Source of the DNA: Lactarius indigo
Lineage: Eukaryota > Basidiomycota > Agaricomycetes > Russulales > Russulaceae
Direction: 5' to 3'
Assembly: GCA_025766275.1 (NCBI GenBank)
Contig: JAFKAC010000010.1
Span: 1,736,001-1,800,000 of the forward strand
DNA: 64,000 nucleotides
Below are positions 1 to 11,259 of the stretch, one piece after another. The notes under the pieces are model-generated. The model did no database searches, was not told the DNA's origin, and was given only the letters and a program-made list of their open reading frames with translations. Positions within the stretch are counted from its first letter, which is position 1, and each line of letters opens with the position of its first letter. The position numbers and the translations under genes are program-made.

Positions 1-1687
1 AAACTGTAGCTACATGTACCCTTATTAGTCAAAAATATATTATTGTTTTGTGAATGCAAATACAGCTGAAATGCCATTTTTTGCACTAAAATGCTTTGCT
101 AGTTGTAATGTCAGTTGAAACACATTCATTTAAAACACACTGAACATGTGTTCATTGCTGATATTTGATAGTATTTCACAAAATATAACTAGATATTAGG
201 GGCAAGGTCTTTATCTTGCCAATTTGTCACAACTTCTAAAAAATTATAACAATTATTTATATAGAGATTTGTTAAACTTTTTAAACATTTCAGGATTCTG
301 TGTTTTCTAATGTGGCAGCCACCTTGCATCCCTGACATAGAAGACTAGACTTGCTCACATTGAGCTGAATATTCCTACTGTAATGTTACAATAGTGGTGA
401 AATATATAAACAGAAGAGAAAGGAAAATGAGGCAAAAACCAAAGGAAATAAGGGGCAGTCAAGATAGCAAGATAGAGATGGTATGTGCAAATCACCCTTT
501 TGATGTCAGGCTTAGCATGCTTGTGTTTAATCCAAGAATATATCCTAGTGACAATGATTATTAAATAAAAAGAAATAGAAAGGTGAAATATAGTAATAAT
601 AGAAGGTCTTAGTTCAAAAATTAGGGCAAAGGAGCATCCACAGTAAGGCAAGATAAATCTCCACAGATATTAGCCTGATCCTGTCCTGCCTGGATCTTTG
701 TGCTGGACACTTCTCAAAAAGTTAGGCCTATAGCACAGTTTAGCAGTGTGCCTACTGGAAAAAGGTTGACAAGACAATATAATCCATGAGGTATCTGATG
801 AGGTGGGCTTTAATAATAGAAGTTCAAAAAAAAAAAAAAGACATATAGGCAACTGAGTAGGATTATCATCATTTGTAAAGAGGCACCTCAAGTGGCATAG
901 CACCACCTTTGACCTTGCCTTTGACAGGTTAACTATAAATGGGATCAGTTATATCCAAATAACATAATGAAGGACAAAGCATATCTGCTTGAGACTTGAA
1001 AGATCCTGAGACCTCAAGTTTGTAAGTTCTTGCAGAATGTTGTTCTAAGACAACACATGATATCAAAAAAAAAAAAAAAGACTAAAAGACTAACATGAGC
1101 TTGCTGGGTGTTATTCTAATTGTTACCCCATAGCCATTGAATCACCCCATAGAATCAAGGGGGGGCATAACTGTGAATCAACACATTGAATAGATAATTC
1201 TCTTCAAGTAGAGCTAAACTTGTACCTTGGGGGTTGGCATGTACCACTGCTTGGGTGCAAGCTTGGGTGACAATATCATGTTCATATAGTATTGAGCGAT
1301 ATTGATCGTTGAGAGTACACCGTTCGTTCAAGGGGCACTCATCTGAGATTATATAGTGAGATTACACACCATTTAATATAGTATACATATGGAAACTTGC
1401 ATCCACCCTATAACGATATATAGTGACATTGATAACATTGCCTAGAGTAAGAGGGGGATGTAGATACAACAGGCAGTTGTACAGTGGGGTTATGCAGTTG
1501 GGCAGGAAGTAGAACTGCTGCTCATAGGGGATAGGTGGAGGCAGTGTAGCCATTTTAAACTGGTATATTAGTTGATTAGATGGTGGCAAAAAACCTTTGT
1601 GAGGTCTAGCTAACTTCTCAGATAAGGAAATGTAAAATCACATATTGAAATCCTCCTACAATGGCCTTCAGAGGCTGTTATTCTCAG

Positions 1688-2165
1688 CAAAAAAGAAAAG
1701 TCACAAAAAGTCACAAAAAGTCAGGCTAAGGTTAATGTATAGTCACTGGGTAGTTAATGACAAGGTTAATGACCATTTCATTGACTTTTTGTTGATTGAT
1801 GTTCTATTTTTTTGACTTTGAATTGATTATAGAAGTCAAGTTCTAGTTATTAAAAAGTCAACAAAAAGTTTATAAGAAGTCACTTTAAGTCATTGACTTT
1901 TCATAAATGATGTTTTTTGACTTTGAATTGACTGTAGAAGTTAAGTGCAAGTTAGTAAATAACTCAACAAAAAATCAACAAAAGTCAATGGAAAGTCATT
2001 TGAAAGTCAAGTTTCAGTCATTCAAAAGTCAACAAAAGTCATTAACTAAGAACTGATTTTGTTTGACTTTAAATTGACTTTTTAAAGTCAATTAGCAGTT
2101 AAGAGAAAAGTCACACAAAAGTCACAAAAAGTCAAACAAAAGTTAGCCAATTTTATTGACTACAG
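1688..2165. repeat. AGTCA/TGACT-rich low-complexity repeat
   Basis: The pentamer AGTCA (or AGTTA) and its complement recur every 8-20 bases on both strands. Near 1698-1730 the spacing is exactly 10 bp (TCACAAAAAG units). Motifs occur in both orientations, so short hairpins are possible. A second patch of the same texture lies at 32400-32640. No coding potential is seen and the function is unknown. Confidence 0.6.
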
Positions 2166-2800
2166 AAGTCTTTGACCATTTTCTTTTTGCAAAGATTTCA
2201 CAGTCTGGTCTGCTTTTTCCATTTCTCTACAACTCAGCTTCCAACTCCACTTTCTTCAACTTTCTCTTCCCTTTCATATTTTATTTCTTTTCATTAAAAA
2301 ATAGATATAAATAGTGGTCATAAAAGTAAATAAACAGCACATAAACAGCATGTAAATAATACATGTCTGTGTATTTGTTTGGGTTGCATGTAAGAGGAAG
2401 GGAGAGGGACAAACAATCCTTGTTTCCAATCCCTTACTCTAGTGCTCCCCATCAAAATTCCCATTGGGCCCCCCATTACCAAAAGGGGTAGCACTTACCT
2501 TGTGTCTGATGCAAAGCTGCACTGCAGCAAATTGGTGTAAAGGTTGGGCAGTAAGGGGCGATCTGGCTAAGTGGGCAAGTCAGGTGATGAGTTCCAAAAG
2601 GCCAGTACAGTTGGCAATGAAAATAGCATAAAGTTGAAAATGATAGAAGAAGAGCGAAGATGAACAAAGGCAAAGGAGCTTCACTTTGGAGAGGACTTGG
2701 AGGCACACAAGAGGGATTGGAAGGGAACAACTGGATGATTTATTCAAGTATATATGAGTGTTTTTTTATACAGTTTAGCTACATTTTTAACAGAAATAAA

Positions 2801-2836
2801 AGTAAAGTAAAGTAAAGTAAAGTAAAGTAAAGTAAT
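2801..2836. repeat. (AAAGT)n microsatellite
   Basis: About seven tandem AAAGT units. A simple sequence repeat in the non-coding flank. Confidence 0.9.
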
Positions 2837-2947
2837 ACAAAGATGCACAGGCCATTTAAGGCATGAAACAGGAGTCAGATAGACAAGAAAGATAAAGTGC
2901 AAAATGAAGGAAAGAGGGGCAAAAGATCCCTATGAGAGTTCTAGTCT

Positions 2948-3344
2948 TGTCACGATCACGTGACATCATGACATCACATCACACAACCCATTCAGAACAT
3001 CCCCGAAAGTTTTACAGAACCTCATCCTTCGTAGCACATCTTCTGGTATCATTAGCACAACATGTAGCCACATCGACCTGATGTGATGTGGCAGATAAGA
3101 AAACAGTCCCCGAAAACCCCAGTCTGTACGAGTACAAATAGTGTAGTGTAGAGTAGTACTGATCTTTGTCTACTCTTAGTTCTTGAATACCAAGTCATTT
3201 GCAGCCTTCCCCTCTCCCTTGCGAACTCTCAAGTGAGCCAAGGAATCCCTGAACTTGACTTGTTCTAACAAACAAGTCCCAACTCTATCAAGTGTCAAGC
3301 TTGGCTCCACTAACAAGTCAATGTGGTCCCTTGGAACTGTAACA
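2948..3344 (+). repeat. 5' LTR of element C
   Basis: A 397-bp LTR starting TGTCAC and ending TAACA, paired with 26380-26776. A TATA-like TACAAATA lies at 3133-3140. The segment 3168-3178, about 28 nt downstream, is the reverse complement of the sequence just after the LTR (3345-3355) and is the predicted RNA 5' end. Differences from the 3' copy are nearly all CpG-type; several sites show TG in one copy and CA in the other. Confidence 0.93.
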
Positions 3345-3355
3345 TAAGAGTAGAC
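3345..3355 (+). promoter_or_regulatory. self-priming primer-binding site of C
   Basis: TAAGAGTAGAC directly abuts the LTR and is the exact reverse complement of GTCTACTCTTA at 3168-3178, near the predicted RNA start. This is the geometry of Tf1-type self-priming, where the 5' end of the mRNA folds back as primer. Gypsy A inserted only 5 bp further on. Confidence 0.8.
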
Positions 3356-3360
3356 CTCCT

Positions 3361-3831
3361 TGTCACGCCACTGTCGGGGCGTGCGTTTGTTCTGTAACTG
3401 ATCCTGCCTGAGGCAAAGGACTCAGAGTTGGACCCCCACTGAGTGGATGGGCTCCTAAGTTCTGATACAATTGCCGCTGTCAACTGGACAGTGACAAAGG
3501 TCCTCTTGTTCAAGCACAAGAGCTAGGCTATAGAGAAGAGGGCTGGGATAGAGAAGAGAGGATTGTACCGAGGGACAAGACAGTAGATTGACGAAGCCAA
3601 AGCTAAGGAAATACAGGGCGTACTACAGGGTTTATATAGCTAATGTTTAGGAGTGCCAGCGAGGCGACAGAATGCCAGCAAAGCGGGCGTCAGTGCCAGC
3701 AAGGCAATGTAATGCCAGCAAGGCAAATGCCAGCAAAGCGGATGCCAGCAAAGCGGATGCCAGCAACGCAAAGAAGCGAAGGAAGAATGGAAAAGAAGAG
3801 AGGGAGGGAAAAATATGGGGCGTTCATGACA
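3361..3831 (-). repeat. 3' LTR of element A
   Basis: A 471-bp LTR, TGTCAC..ATGACA on +. It is identical by eye to the other LTR except for one extra 15-bp unit of a TGCCAGCAAAGCGGA-type array near 3715-3765. Confidence 0.95.
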
Positions 3832-3842
3832 TTACCCCCGTT

Positions 3843-6800
3843 CTAAGGGGTGACTTCCACGTCACCAAGTCGAATGGCGTCTGGGTGCATGTCATGGAAT
3901 GCCTGGATAAGGTCAGGGGCGTGGACATTGTCGTGGGGTTCCCAAGTGTTGTCTGCATCAGGGTATCCCTTCCACTTAACAAGGTACTGGAGTTGGCGAC
4001 GCCGTCTTCGCAAGTCGCAAATTTCTTCGACCTCATACTCTTCCTCCCCATCGATAAGATCAGGGGCTGGGCGCGAGAAGTTCGGGCCATGCTCGGTAGT
4101 TTCATGGTAAGGGAGTAGAAGGGACGCATGGAAGACATTATGGATCTTCCATGTCGTTGCAAGTGCCAGCTGATAGACAACGTGGGAGATGACCTTAGTG
4201 ATGGGGAATGGACCATAGCGTTTGGGTGCTAGTTTAGCGGTGGGGTGTGATGTGGTAAGGTTCTTTGCTTCCAGCCAGACGAGGTTGCCTTCTTTGTAGG
4301 GGACAAAGGAAGCAGGGATTTTGGTAGTCATTTCCTGAGCTGCTTTGATACCCTGCTGTGCCAGCGCACGTAAGTCTGAGACTGCAGCGAGGCGCTCGTT
4401 GACAGATGGGACAACCTGATTGGTTAGATGAGCGCCAGGGGTGCAAGGGGTATGTCCCATGAGGAGTTCAAATGGAGTACGGCACGTGGTGGCGTTTGGC
4501 CAGCTATTGTGCGCAAACTGGGCAGAGGGGAGCCAGTCGACCCAATCTGTCTGTCGTCCATTACAGAAAAAGCGCAGGTACTGCTCTAACCACTGGTTAG
4601 ACCGTTCGGATTGGCCATCTGTCTGTGGGTGATAGGCGGTGGAGATGTTCTGTGTGATGCCCAAAGACTTGCATAATTGCCGGGAAAAGGCTGAGGTAAA
4701 GCAAGGGTCTCTATCAGTGATAACACAGGTTGGTAATCCAAAGTGGGGGTAGACATGTCGGTGATAAAGTGTTGCTACTCCAGGGCCATCGATCGATTCC
4801 TTACAGGGGATAAACAGCGTTCCTTTGGTACAATTGTGGTCTGTGATTGTTAAGATGGAATCAAACCCACGGGAAAGGGGGAGCTTGGTAATGAAGTCCA
4901 TTGTCACTGTTTCAAATGGTTGCGCTGAGGGATTGGTGGTAATAGGGAAGGGTGGGGGTCGGGGCTGATGGGAGATGGCTTTGTTTGCTTGGCAAGCGGC
5001 GCAGCCTTTGACGTAGGCTATAATGGTGTTTCGCATTCCTGGCCACCAGTAGTCGCGTGAAACTAGGGCGTGTGTGTTGGCAATTCCTGGGTGGCCAGCG
5101 CTAGGGGAGTCGTGATAAAGGGAAATTACTCCCCTCCTAAGATTGGGGTCTTCCACAACCACGAGGCAGGTGCCACGCCACCAGGAGTCATCGGAAAAGG
5201 AGAGCCCGTAGGGGTCCTTCCAGCGCAGGATGGTGGGCAGGTGCGACCGCTGGAGGGCGTGGACGTTCTGTGCAAGTGGAGAGAGTGGAGCGGTACAGGC
5301 AAAAAGTTGCACAGGGAGGACAGTGATGTCCTGGTTGTCTGTCGAACCATCATCATGGTCAGGTCGGCGAGAGAGGGCGTCGGCACAGTTGGCAGCGCCA
5401 GGTTTGTGTACAAGCTTGAGATTGTATTCCCCAAGCAAGGGGATGTAACAGGCGACGCGTCGGTTGATCTTGTGGGGTTGTTTGTAGTATTGGAGGTTTG
5501 CGTGATCGGTATAAACAAGAACAGGATGTGGGGAGCCAAGGAGGAAGTGCCGCCACTCCTTGAGAGCAGTGATGACAGCGAGCAATTCGCGATCATGAAT
5601 GTCATAGTTGCGCTCTGCCTCGTTAAACATTTTAGAGTGGTACGCGACTGGTCGGAGCTTGTTGTTGGTGTCACGCTGGTACAAGATGCCGCCAGTGGCA
5701 AAGGCGGATGCGTCAACTTCAACTTCAAAGGGGGCACTCAGGTCAGGTTGCCAGAGAACCGGAGAGCTGGTAAGAATGGTAACAAGTTTATCGATGGCCG
5801 CAGTGCATTCAGGTGTCCAAATAAAGGGGCAGTCCTTTTTTAGTAGGTTGGTGAGTGGCCAGGCAATGTTGGCGAAGCCTGGGATGAAGGGTCGTTGGTA
5901 TCCAAAGACGCCCAAGGTGCTACATACTTGTTTAACTGTTTTAAGGGTACGAGGCCAATCCCTAAGTCCAGCGAGTTTCGTGGGGTCAGCTTCAATTTTG
6001 TCACCCTCAAGAATAAGCCCTAGATACTCCACCCGTCGTGCTTCGAAGGTGCATTTTTCTGGTTTGAGGAAGAGGCTCTCGCGTTCCAGGATGTCAAGCA
6101 CCTCATGGACAATAGTGCGGTGGAGAGAGAGGTCATCTGGGGTAGCGATAAGAATGTCGTCCATGTAATTGAAGACATAGCGACGGCTCTCCACCTTCAG
6201 TTGGGTGCGTAGAATGGTGTCCATCATGGCTTGGAAGGTGGAGGGTGAGTTGGTTAGCCCAAAGAACATAACGCGTGGTTCAAATAGTCCTTCCTCTGTT
6301 TTAAAGGCTGCTTTCCACTCGTCGCCTTCCTTAATGCGCACATTATTATACCCCCATCTGATGTTGAATTTGGTATAGAGGCGGCTGCCTCTAAGGCCCT
6401 CAGTGAGGGTCTTAATGAGGGGAAGAGGGTACGTGTTACGGATGGTGTGTTGGTTTAGGCGTCGATAGTCCTGGACTGGTCGTAGTTTTCCATCCTTTTT
6501 CTTTATAAAGAAAAAGGGACTGGCATAGGGAGAGTGTGATGGGTGAATGTACTGCTTCGCTAAATGTTCATCTAAGAACTTTCGTAATGCCCCTCGTTCG
6601 TCCTTAGTTAGGGGATATACTTTACAATCAAGCGTGGCAGGCGCGTCTGGGGCGAGTTCGATTGCGTGGTCCCAGTCACGTGATGGTGGGAAACGTTGAG
6701 ACTCTGCTTCGGAAAACACCTTGATGTGGTGACGGTATTCGGCGGGGATTGAATCCTCAGTCAGTTTTGCCTTGTCTTTATTCGCCTCGATGGCCCATTG

Positions 6801-7553
6801 CTGGGCCATATTTGTGCCTCGAATTGTCCCCTCTTCTGGTATTCTGATGTACAGCTCGTCTCCAGCTTCCCAGGGGTCGATAGCATCAACGAGCGACCGC
6901 CATTCGTTAAAAGCGGCGGCTCTTACGACTAGGTAAGGTGATATGGTCTGGTGTTGACTTTTTTCTGTTGCAGGGCTCGTTGTTTGCGTCCGATCGTCGA
7001 TCGGCTTCGTTTCCGAGTCACAGGGGTCGTTCCGAACCATGAATGCGTCTCCCCTATTAGGGGCTTCGTCTTGGATCGTGGTAGATCGGCGCGTTGTAGG
7101 TACAAGGAGGGTGGACAAGTAGAGGGGTTCTGGGGTGAGTACTCCTTGTTTCCAGTCGATTGTGGGCTCGAATTGCTGAAGCCAGGGGTACCCTAGTAGG
7201 ATATCGTCGTTTCCTAGGTCTGTAATATAAAATCGTTGGATCGTTTGTTGATTTCCAAGTTGTACTTTCAATGCAACATATTTGTCGATTCGTCCTGCAC
7301 GGTTTTCGGTGCCATCGACATTCCGAATTGTTCGAGCCATGGTGAGTTGTCGTGTGGGAAGTTGTAGTCGTTGAGCGACTCTGGAGTGAATGAAGTTTTC
7401 GGTTGCGCCGCTGTCAACGAGCGCGATTTCGGCCGTTTCACAAGTAGATCGAAAGGTGACTGATATTTGCAGGCTATTTCGTCGGCATACATACATGCTG
7501 TCTACTTTGAAGGCTCGAACCCAGGCCGTGGGATCCGAGCTGGCTAAAAATCC
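3843..7553 (-). CDS. Pol polyprotein of element A (PR-RT-RNH-IN-chromodomain)
   Basis: The polyprotein replicates and integrates the element. The frame is open from 7553, where a -1 shift out of gag at GGATTTT would enter it; the first ATG is at 7496. Counting from that ATG (1217 aa), the protease motif DSGA starts at residue 28 and the RT motif YMDD is at about 444-447. An RNase H domain follows. The integrase triad is near D867, D928 and E964 (D-x35-E). The chromodomain is at about 1152-1205, with aromatic residues and WKGY, and probably guides integration to heterochromatin. The 19 codons before the ATG resemble the start of pol in B1, F and G, which argues that they are translated by frameshifting. 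The protein ends about 10 residues after the chromodomain and lacks the extension seen in the other families. No defect seen. Confidence 0.95.
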   Translation of the reverse strand, partial: GFLASSDPTAWVRAFKVDSMYVCRRNSLQISVTFRSTCETAEIALVDSGATENFIHSRVAQRLQLPTRQLTMARTIRNVDGTENRAGRIDKYVALKVQLGNQQTIQRFYITDLGNDDILLGYPWLQQFEPTIDWKQGVLTPEPLYLSTLLVPTTRRSTTIQDEAPNRGDAFMVRNDPCDSETKPIDDRTQTTSPATEKSQHQTISPYLVVRAAAFNEWRSLVDAIDPWEAGDELYIRIPEEGTIRGTNMAQQWAIEANKDKAKLTEDSIPAEYRHHIKVFSEAESQRFPPSRDWDHAIELAPDAPATLDCKVYPLTKDERGALRKFLDEHLAKQYIHPSHSPYASPFFFIKKKDGKLRPVQDYRRLNQHTIRNTYPLPLIKTLTEGLRGSRLYTKFNIRWGYNNVRIKEGDEWKAAFKTEEGLFEPRVMFFGLTNSPSTFQAMMDTILRTQLKVESRRYVFNYMDDILIATPDDLSLHRTIVHEVLDILERESLFLKPEKCTFEARRVEYLGLILEGDKIEADPTKLAGLRDWPRTLKTVKQVCSTLGVFGYQRPFIPGFANIAWPLTNLLKKDCPFIWTPECTAAIDKLVTILTSSPVLWQPDLSAPFEVEVDASAFATGGILYQRDTNNKLRPVAYHSKMFNEAERNYDIHDRELLAVITALKEWRHFLLGSPHPVLVYTDHANLQYYKQPHKINRRVACYIPLLGEYNLKLVHKPGAANCADALSRRPDHDDGSTDNQDITVLPVQLFACTAPLSPLAQNVHALQRSHLPTILRWKDPYGLSFSDDSWWRGTCLVVVEDPNLRRGVISLYHDSPSAGHPGIANTHALVSRDYWWPGMRNTIIAYVKGCAACQANKAISHQPRPPPFPITTNPSAQPFETVTMDFITKLPLSRGFDSILTITDHNCTKGTLFIPCKESIDGPGVATLYHRHVYPHFGLPTCVITDRDPCFTSAFSRQLCKSLGITQNISTAYHPQTDGQSERSNQWLEQYLRFFCNGRQTDWVDWLPSAQFAHNSWPNATTCRTPFELLMGHTPCTPGAHLTNQVVPSVNERLAAVSDLRALAQQGIKAAQEMTTKIPASFVPYKEGNLVWLEAKNLTTSHPTAKLAPKRYGPFPITKVISHVVYQLALATTWKIHNVFHASLLLPYHETTEHGPNFSRPAPDLIDGEEEYEVEEICDLRRRRRQLQYLVKWKGYPDADNTWEPHDNVHAPDLIQAFHDMHPDAIRLGDVEVTP

Positions 7554-9259
7554 TCGTCGGTGAAGAGGGCGTCAAGAATGGCCTCCTTCTCATCGTTTTT
7601 CATGGCGCGGACCTGGGTGACGAAACTGTCGCCGTTCTTTTTCTGTGGGGTTGGCGCGGCGGGGCTGGGAGCGGATGCTACTGATGTTTGTGTAGGTTCG
7701 ACCTTGGCGATGCGCGCGGAAGTCGTGTTTCCGCGGCGGTTGTCGTTCTGTCGGATTGTGGTAGTTCCTCCGCTAGTTTGGCCGGTTGATCGCTTCGGGC
7801 AGTCGCGCGATAAGTGGCCTTTGCCGAAGCAACGGAAGCAACGGCCTTCTGATCGGCAGCGCTGCATTTCTTCGTCGGTCAGTGTGATGCGAGCGCAATC
7901 GACGTCCATTGCGTCTGGATCGCGGATCGGGGTCGTGGTCTGTTGACTGGGTTGGTTATTGGTACGTCGTCCCCCTCCATGGTTGCCATTCGAATTGAAT
8001 AGCTGAGACCATTCCTGTCTAGTCTTTCTGCCAATCTTTTTGCCTCCATCGTTGAGGCCAACACGAGCGCGAAGCATCGCGTACTTTCGTTGCTCTTTTT
8101 GAGCCGACTCGACCCATTGTGTGAAGGTTTCAGGGACCGTGTCGCGTTTTAAGATAGCCGATAAGAGGCCACGCGGCAATCCCCCGGAATAGAGGTCAAC
8201 CGTGGCTGCGGCGTCGAGGGCATAACCTGCCTTCGCGGCAAGGTTCTGGAAGGTGGCGGTATACGTGTCAAGGTCGGCTCCTTTCATTTGGAGTGCCTTC
8301 AGAAGCTGGTAAGCATCCTGCTTCTCAGTGACGTTGGTGTAGGCGGATTTAAAACTGGTGACGAAGTCGTTCCACAACGATTCCTCGGTTTTGGGGATGG
8401 CTGCTGCTGTAACGGTACCATTAATTTTCGTGCGCAATCCTTCCAGTTGGGTGTCCACCCAGTTGTCTACATTCAGTCCGCAGATGAAGGATAGCGCGAG
8501 GAATACGCGCTGGTAGGGTGATCGGATAACTGATGAGTCTTCGTTCATGCCGCGATACAGGTCGAATTCCTGTAGAAACTTCTTCGACTTATCGCGGGAG
8601 CCATCGAATATGGCTGGGGCGTTACCGCTGAGCTTCCCTCCTGAAGAGGCGTTGGCTGCGGATCCTGAGGACATGGCGGGTACTGATGGGGTGATGACGG
8701 GTGGTGCTGTGATGGTAAGAAGAGGTGGGAATACGGGTGAGACGGGCGTCGAGGCAGCTGCAATCTGGTGCCAAAAGTCCGGGGCGTCGATGGGTACGTT
8801 TTCGAGTGCTTCGGTGAGCTCGTTTTCGATTGGTGCTGATGTTTCAGCAGGTGTGTCGTTGTTGTCGATAAGGTAGTCCTCTTCAATTGGGGAGTCTACG
8901 CGGACTGGTGCGGTTGGTTCGGGGAATGCTTCGGGGTGGTCAAGGTGATACCGTTCGGGATTCTCGTTGTCGTCTGGGTTCCACCACCCAAGGCCAACGT
9001 CGTTGTTACGAGGGATAGCGAGGGATGTCTTAGTGAAGAACTCGGTACCGCGTTTTTCGAGGACGTGCCACCGGTGATTTATAAAGTCGAGGTTGTAAAC
9101 GCGTCCGTTAAGGAGAGCTCGGTAGCCTCCGCGTCTGTCAACGTGCGAGGAGTTCCAATAGGCACACCCAAGTACGTGTATCGGTAAGTCGTCTTGCCAG
9201 CGGCGGAATACTTCAGTCCACTGGTCGTCGGGTAAGAGATTAAGTTCGATGCTAGCCAC
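7544..9259 (-). CDS. Gag of element A
   Basis: Structural protein (571 aa) forming the virus-like particle. The frame opens at GTG (9259) in the context CCATCGTGGC. There is no ATG in any frame between the predicted RNA start (9538) and 8674, where an in-frame ATG encodes residue 196. Residues 1-100 form a Tyr/Trp-rich module also recognisable in B, C, F and G. A Pro/Ala/Ser linker follows, then the capsid-like domain (about 215-400). A CCHC zinc knuckle (C-x2-C-x4-H-x4-C) starts at residue 474. Pol overlaps by a -1 frame at the C-terminus. Either GTG starts a long Gag, or the ATG at 8674 starts a 376-aa Gag, or both. The module's conservation favours use of the GTG. Confidence 0.93.
   Translation of the reverse strand: MASIELNLLPDDQWTEVFRRWQDDLPIHVLGCAYWNSSHVDRRGGYRALLNGRVYNLDFINHRWHVLEKRGTEFFTKTSLAIPRNNDVGLGWWNPDDNENPERYHLDHPEAFPEPTAPVRVDSPIEEDYLIDNNDTPAETSAPIENELTEALENVPIDAPDFWHQIAAASTPVSPVFPPLLTITAPPVITPSVPAMSSGSAANASSGGKLSGNAPAIFDGSRDKSKKFLQEFDLYRGMNEDSSVIRSPYQRVFLALSFICGLNVDNWVDTQLEGLRTKINGTVTAAAIPKTEESLWNDFVTSFKSAYTNVTEKQDAYQLLKALQMKGADLDTYTATFQNLAAKAGYALDAAATVDLYSGGLPRGLLSAILKRDTVPETFTQWVESAQKEQRKYAMLRARVGLNDGGKKIGRKTRQEWSQLFNSNGNHGGGRRTNNQPSQQTTTPIRDPDAMDVDCARITLTDEEMQRCRSEGRCFRCFGKGHLSRDCPKRSTGQTSGGTTTIRQNDNRRGNTTSARIAKVEPTQTSVASAPSPAAPTPQKKNGDSFVTQVRAMKNDEKEAILDALFTDEDF
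7547..7553 (-). promoter_or_regulatory. predicted -1 frameshift site of A
   Basis: On the minus strand GGATTTT sits immediately before the gag stop TAG (7544-7546). Read as G GAT TTT in gag frame, a -1 slip enters the open pol frame. It is weaker than the canonical GGGTTTT of B1, because the P-site tRNA would re-pair imperfectly. F has the same heptamer at the same place. Confidence 0.55.
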
Positions 9260-9280
9260 GATGGCTAGTTCTGAGGTTGG

Positions 9281-9292
9281 TAGCTTTGGCTT
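9281..9292 (-). promoter_or_regulatory. self-priming PBS of A
   Basis: On + this is TAGCTTTGGCTT, 1 nt from the LTR. It is the exact reverse complement of 9527-9538 within the 5' LTR. That segment begins about 26 nt downstream (minus sense) of a TATA box on + at 9564-9572, so the RNA 5' end can fold onto the PBS. Confidence 0.82.
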
Positions 9293-9293
9293 A

Positions 9294-9749
9294 TGTCACG
9301 CCACTGTCGGGGCGTGCGTTTGTTCTGTAACTGATCCTGCCTGAGGCAAAGGACTCAGAGTTGGACCCCCACTGAGTGGATGGGCTCCTAAGTTCTGATA
9401 CAATTGCCGCTGTCAACTGGACAGTGACAAAGGTCCTCTTGTTCAAGCACAAGAGCTAGGCTATAGAGAAGAGGGCTGGGATAGAGAAGAGAGGATTGTA
9501 CCGAGGGACAAGACAGTAGATTGACGAAGCCAAAGCTAAGGAAATACAGGGCGTACTACAGGGTTTATATAGCTAATGTTTAGGAGTGCCAGCGAGGCGA
9601 CAGAATGCCAGCAAAGCGGGCGTCAGTGCCAGCAAGGCAATGTAATGCCAGCAAGGCAAATGCCAGCAAAGCGGATGCCAGCAACGCAAAGAAGCGAAGG
9701 AAGAATGGAAAAGAAGAGAGGGAGGGAAAAATATGGGGCGTTCATGACA
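9294..9749 (-). repeat. 5' LTR of element A (promoter copy)
   Basis: A 456-bp LTR. Its minus-strand TATA box is CTATATAAA (+ 9564-9572), and the predicted RNA start is near 9538. It is one 15-bp unit shorter than the other LTR. Confidence 0.95.
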
Positions 9750-9754
9750 CTCCT

Positions 9755-11259
9755 ACTCTGCCGCAGAACGAGGCGAAAGGGATTCCCAGCTTATGGACAC
9801 GGACAGACTCTAAGGAGAGCGCATAGTCACAGTGGTGCATTGGCAAACACATGCTAGCATCGAACTGGCACCAGCAGACAGAGATCCCACAACAAAATGA
9901 CTGAGTGTTTGAAGAAACATTGACAATCTACAGGACATAGTAACCAGAAGTGTAGACTGGGTACAGGACAGAGGTTATCTCCTCTGACAAGACCCAAAAC
10001 CCACCCTCAATATCGAATACATTGAAGACAAGAATGCCTGGTACAAAACCTTCTACGAGCATACCAGGTGGTATACATACACAAATACGCGAGTTGATGA
10101 ACCACAACTCTGGGGACTGAAAGTATGAGTCCAACCCCAGCCAACCCCCACCTATAATTGGGTTGAGCATAGATGATTGATCACAAAACGAAAAGGAAAG
10201 AGAAGTTCTCCTCAGCCCACACCTACCCTGATTACATTCACCCCGACACTGACAATGGCTAGTGGTAGCGGAACAGGAACTGCAGGATCATCGACAACGA
10301 TGGGACCTCTTCAGGGTGCCGCACCCACATTCTTCGATGGCAACCACTCACGTAGCTGACAATTCCTACACAAATTTAATCAGTTCCACCGAGTCAATCA
10401 GACAAATGAGTGAATGGTCAGCCTGTACCAACATGTGGCTCTCGCACTCACCCTGATTCGAGGACCAGCAGTTGAAAGCTGGAACCAAAGTCAGGATAAG
10501 AAGCTAGAGACAAAAATAAATGATCTGACAAACCCAGTACCAGAAACCAGTGAAACCCTGTGGACCAACTTTGTAACTGACTTCCAGAATGCCTGGACCA
10601 ACATGTTAAGTCAGCAAAACACATATGCGAAGTTAACTGTGCTCACCATGAAGGGAGACGACATTGATGAATACATCGCGACATTTGAACAACTTGCTGA
10701 GGCAGCTGAGTGGGACACTACTGCTAAGGGTACAGTCGACTTGTTTCAACAGGGACTATGAAAGGGACTCCTAGTGTCTTGTTTCAGATGAAACAAAATG
10801 CCTGTCACTATGGAAGACTGGAAGGAAGCTGCACGAGAGGAAGTTCAACATTACCGAACGATCACAAACTGCATAGTGTCCATTGGAAAAACAACACCCC
10901 TACCCATTCAACAAACACAACCACCAAAACCTACCATGCGAAATGACCAAGTTGTGCCGATGGAAGTAGATGCAGTGCAGACATATGTTCCTTGAGTATG
11001 TACCCCACAGGAACTAGTCAAAATGGATTGATGTTGCAGAGAAGGACTGTGTTTCTGCTGTAAAAAGATGGGACATCTGTCTGGGGATTGTCCGTTAAAG
11101 TGAACACCAGCATGCATCAATGAAATAATTGTCACGACTCCCCCATCTATCATTGAAAAGAAAGAACTCACTACTGAACGCTTGATGACAGGAATCCTTG
11201 ACTTATCAGTGACAGAACACAAGAATATGATATCACAACTTTTGCTCAAGGCTAGCCTG
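9755..11259 (+). pseudogene. gag remnant of element C
   Basis: Translated pieces show the Gag N-terminal module around 9920-10090 (aromatic-rich, with an IEYIED-type core as in F). A Ser/Thr/Pro linker follows near 10200-10320, then a capsid-like helical domain (about 10330-10860) and a CCHC knuckle near 11035-11095 with C-x2-C-x4-H-x4-C spacing. In-frame TGA stops interrupt it (for example near 10358, 10759 and 10993) along with at least one frame change. Coding continues after the solo LTR at 11842. Non-functional. Confidence 0.8.

Larger units (their letters stand above)
1..2942. other. left flank, no gene recognised
   Basis: AT-rich DNA with no ORF that I recognise; the few open stretches are short and low-complexity. 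It contains A-runs near 826-838 and 1066-1078, a dense AGTCA-type repeat (listed separately), a pyrimidine-rich stretch near 2200-2290, and an AAAGT microsatellite. It ends at the AGTCT target copy (2943-2947) of nested element C, so the pre-insertion locus ran from 2947 directly into 26782. Confidence 0.6.
3361..9749 (-). mobile_element. gypsy element A: intact, - strand
   Basis: This 6.4-kb Ty3/gypsy chromovirus has near-identical LTRs (3361-3831 and 9294-9749) and a perfect CTCCT target duplication (3356-3360, 9750-9754). Gag and pol ORFs are both open, and protease, RT, integrase and chromodomain residues are intact, so it may be autonomous and recently inserted. It lies in the leader of element C. 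Unlike B, C, F and G, its Pol ends shortly after the chromodomain. The polypurine tract before the 3' LTR is at 3832-3843 (CCCCC on +). Confidence 0.96.

Noticed and set aside
3672..4118. 148-aa + strand ORF over the A LTR and pol
   Set aside because: Antisense to pol and partly LTR repeat; no homology.
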